From NCBI GenBank assembly GCA_022826005.1, contig JAJDVT010000102.1, forward strand, positions 1 to 64,000: DNA of 64,000 nucleotides, given 5' to 3'. The notes below the pieces were generated by a model. It was not told the DNA's origin. It saw only the letters and a program-made list of their open reading frames with translations, and made no database searches. Positions 62,876 to 64,000 of this stretch are shown piece after piece. The position numbers and the translations under genes are program-made. Each line of letters starts with the position of its first letter. Positions within the stretch are counted from its first letter, which is position 1. This DNA is from Gemmatimonadota bacterium. GTDB taxonomy: Bacteria > Gemmatimonadota > Gemmatimonadetes > Longimicrobiales > Gaopeijiaceae.

Positions 62876-64000
62876 TCATCGATCCCCATCCTTGAGCGAG
62901 CTGAGGCGGAAAGTTCGATCCGATTGCTGTCGTTCGAGACGCAAAGTGATGAGGACAGTGCGATGTGGAACGAAGAACTTGCCGATTTCGTCCTTCGCGA
63001 TTCGAACACCACCGATTCCGTCGTAGGCAAATGTGGTGAAGCCAACCGGACTCCGCTTGCCAAGCTCGGGAAAGGCTGTGAGGCTCATGCTCAGGAACTC
63101 GCCAATCTTGTCGATGGTGGCACCAAGACGTGTACAGTCAAAGTAGAAGCTTCGATACGATTGGTCGCCGGAGTACTTGTGGACGTTTTCGATGGCGGTC
63201 GCGTGAAACAGCTCCGCAATCCTACCCCTATCGTCATCCTTTTCGTAGAACTCAAGGAGATAGTCAGGAACACCAACCTCGTACTGGTCCTGAACCCGAA
63301 CGATGGTATTCTGAAAGCCGTGCTTCTCTCCGCCGCCTGTGACTTGGGTCGGTAGCAGCTTGTCGTTGTTCTTGGCTAGTTGCTGGCGCCACGCGGCAAA
63401 CTCGTCGTCCGTAACCGTCAATGCTTGGACGATGTGGTCAAAGAGACGGGCGTCACGCTCGGTCTCCTTCTCGTCCCGACGATGAGAGAGCGTGATCTTC
63501 CCGTGGTCAAGCCCGTCCATCACGCCAAACGCGGTCAAGCCAGACGATTCCTCAATGCTGTACTCCACGTCGTGTCCAACAACGTTTGGATTGGCAGGGA
63601 AACTCGCCTCGATGCGAGCGCAATCCATGTTTGCTGTCGAGACACGAACTGTGCCGTCCGATCCTTTCTCGTTCGCAATGGAGGAGATGCCTCGATAACC
63701 AGTGTTGCCGACCAACACGGTGCAGAGCACGTTTCCGGGCCCGTACATCTTGCCGCCTGGGCCGAAGCGGTCGCGGCTGGCCAAGTCCCACGTGTATGGA
63801 CTCGCAAGTTCCAGCCCTTTGAGGATATGGGTTCCAGTCTCGAATGGTCGGCCCTCGGGCCGCTTCGCTATGAACCCCTTGTAGACGCGGGCAATGAAGG
63901 AGCGCCCTTTGTGCGCCAGTGGGGAGCCGAAATTCGCAGGAGCCAACATGACCAGGTTCTTGATGGGAGCGCTTTCTGGCCCGTAGTTGCGCTGAAGCCA
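62876..64000 (-). CDS. alpha/beta hydrolase-like protein, partial (5' end beyond window)
   Basis: The gene continues past the right edge; 374 codons are visible. The text LVMLAPANFGSPLAHKGRS near the edge is what follows the nucleophile strand of lipase-like alpha/beta hydrolases. EKGSDGTVRVSTANMD is a likely catalytic-Asp loop, and DHGKITLSHRR may carry the His. The rest (YRSFYFDCTRLGATIDKIG ... FRLSSLKDGD) is unfamiliar to me. Base composition is visibly less G+C-rich than its neighbours, which suggests recent acquisition. Function beyond 'esterase/lipase-like' cannot be read. Confidence 0.6.
   Translation of the reverse strand, partial: WLQRNYGPESAPIKNLVMLAPANFGSPLAHKGRSFIARVYKGFIAKRPEGRPFETGTHILKGLELASPYTWDLASRDRFGPGGKMYGPGNVLCTVLVGNTGYRGISSIANEKGSDGTVRVSTANMDCARIEASFPANPNVVGHDVEYSIEESSGLTAFGVMDGLDHGKITLSHRRDEKETERDARLFDHIVQALTVTDDEFAAWRQQLAKNNDKLLPTQVTGGGEKHGFQNTIVRVQDQYEVGVPDYLLEFYEKDDDRGRIAELFHATAIENVHKYSGDQSYRSFYFDCTRLGATIDKIGEFLSMSLTAFPELGKRSPVGFTTFAYDGIGGVRIAKDEIGKFFVPHRTVLITLRLERQQSDRTFRLSSLKDGDR

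Overview
The window is about 70% G+C, densely coded and bacterial. It has menaquinone genes, many exported 6-bladed beta-propeller proteins, PQQ dehydrogenases, amidohydrolases, and DUF6152/DUF6644-type proteins. In my judgement this gene content best matches Gemmatimonadota (for example a free-living or sponge-associated marine lineage). That is an inference from gene content; no 16S or tRNA gene lies in the window.

Layout. 1-610: frameshifted C-terminus of a VPS10/BNR-repeat exported protein. 616-4203 (minus): ornithine cyclodeaminase-like enzyme, coiled-coil protein, DinB-like protein, GlpD. 4280-4662: remnant of a membrane-dipeptidase gene. 4688-9536: APC transporter with two UspA domains, TlpA-like lipoprotein, M50 peptidase, and a dead AAA-ATPase/PD-(D/E)XK gene. 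9638-12563 (minus): propeller and amidohydrolase lipoprotein. 12995-21974: an exported redox block. It holds a cytochrome c-PQQ propeller, two paralogous exported proteins of unknown function, DUF6152, a convergent operon of a cytochrome c-like lipoprotein and two DUF6644 membrane proteins, and a PQQ dehydrogenase fused to a class-C beta-lactamase-like domain. 22054-27208: Ig-like/HEXXH metalloprotease lipoprotein, greA, purK, purE. 27480-30351: acyl-CoA oxidase-like protein and a deleted propeller gene. 30433-38579 (minus): menF-menD-menB-menA-menE-tyrS. 38566-43945: lipoprotein, ppk1, a frameshifted small gene, and an NAD-salvage pair (nicotinamidase-like, nicotinate phosphoribosyltransferase). 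44046-51937: four tandem propellers, an NHL lipoprotein, then an oppositely oriented propeller plus RHH-PIN remnant, each preceded by the same palindromic element. 52148-56801: D-aminoacylase-type hydrolase, small exported protein, Fic protein, hendecad coiled-coil protein. 56947-60168: leuC-leuD-leuA (short form). 60404-62755: one-protein two-component regulator. 62876-64000: partial alpha/beta hydrolase of visibly lower G+C.

Themes. (1) Genes are tightly packed, with many four-base stop/start overlaps. (2) Exported beta-propellers are abundant, about ten loci in 64 kb. (3) Several genes are broken by large internal deletions that keep both ends, sometimes with frameshifts. This looks like ongoing deletion-driven decay. 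(4) Proline-rich low-complexity inserts occur in otherwise conserved enzymes (PurK, MenE). The most unusual items are the PQQ dehydrogenase-serine hydrolase fusion, the exported redox block, and the duplicated palindromic Shine-Dalgarno element around the RHH-PIN/propeller operon.
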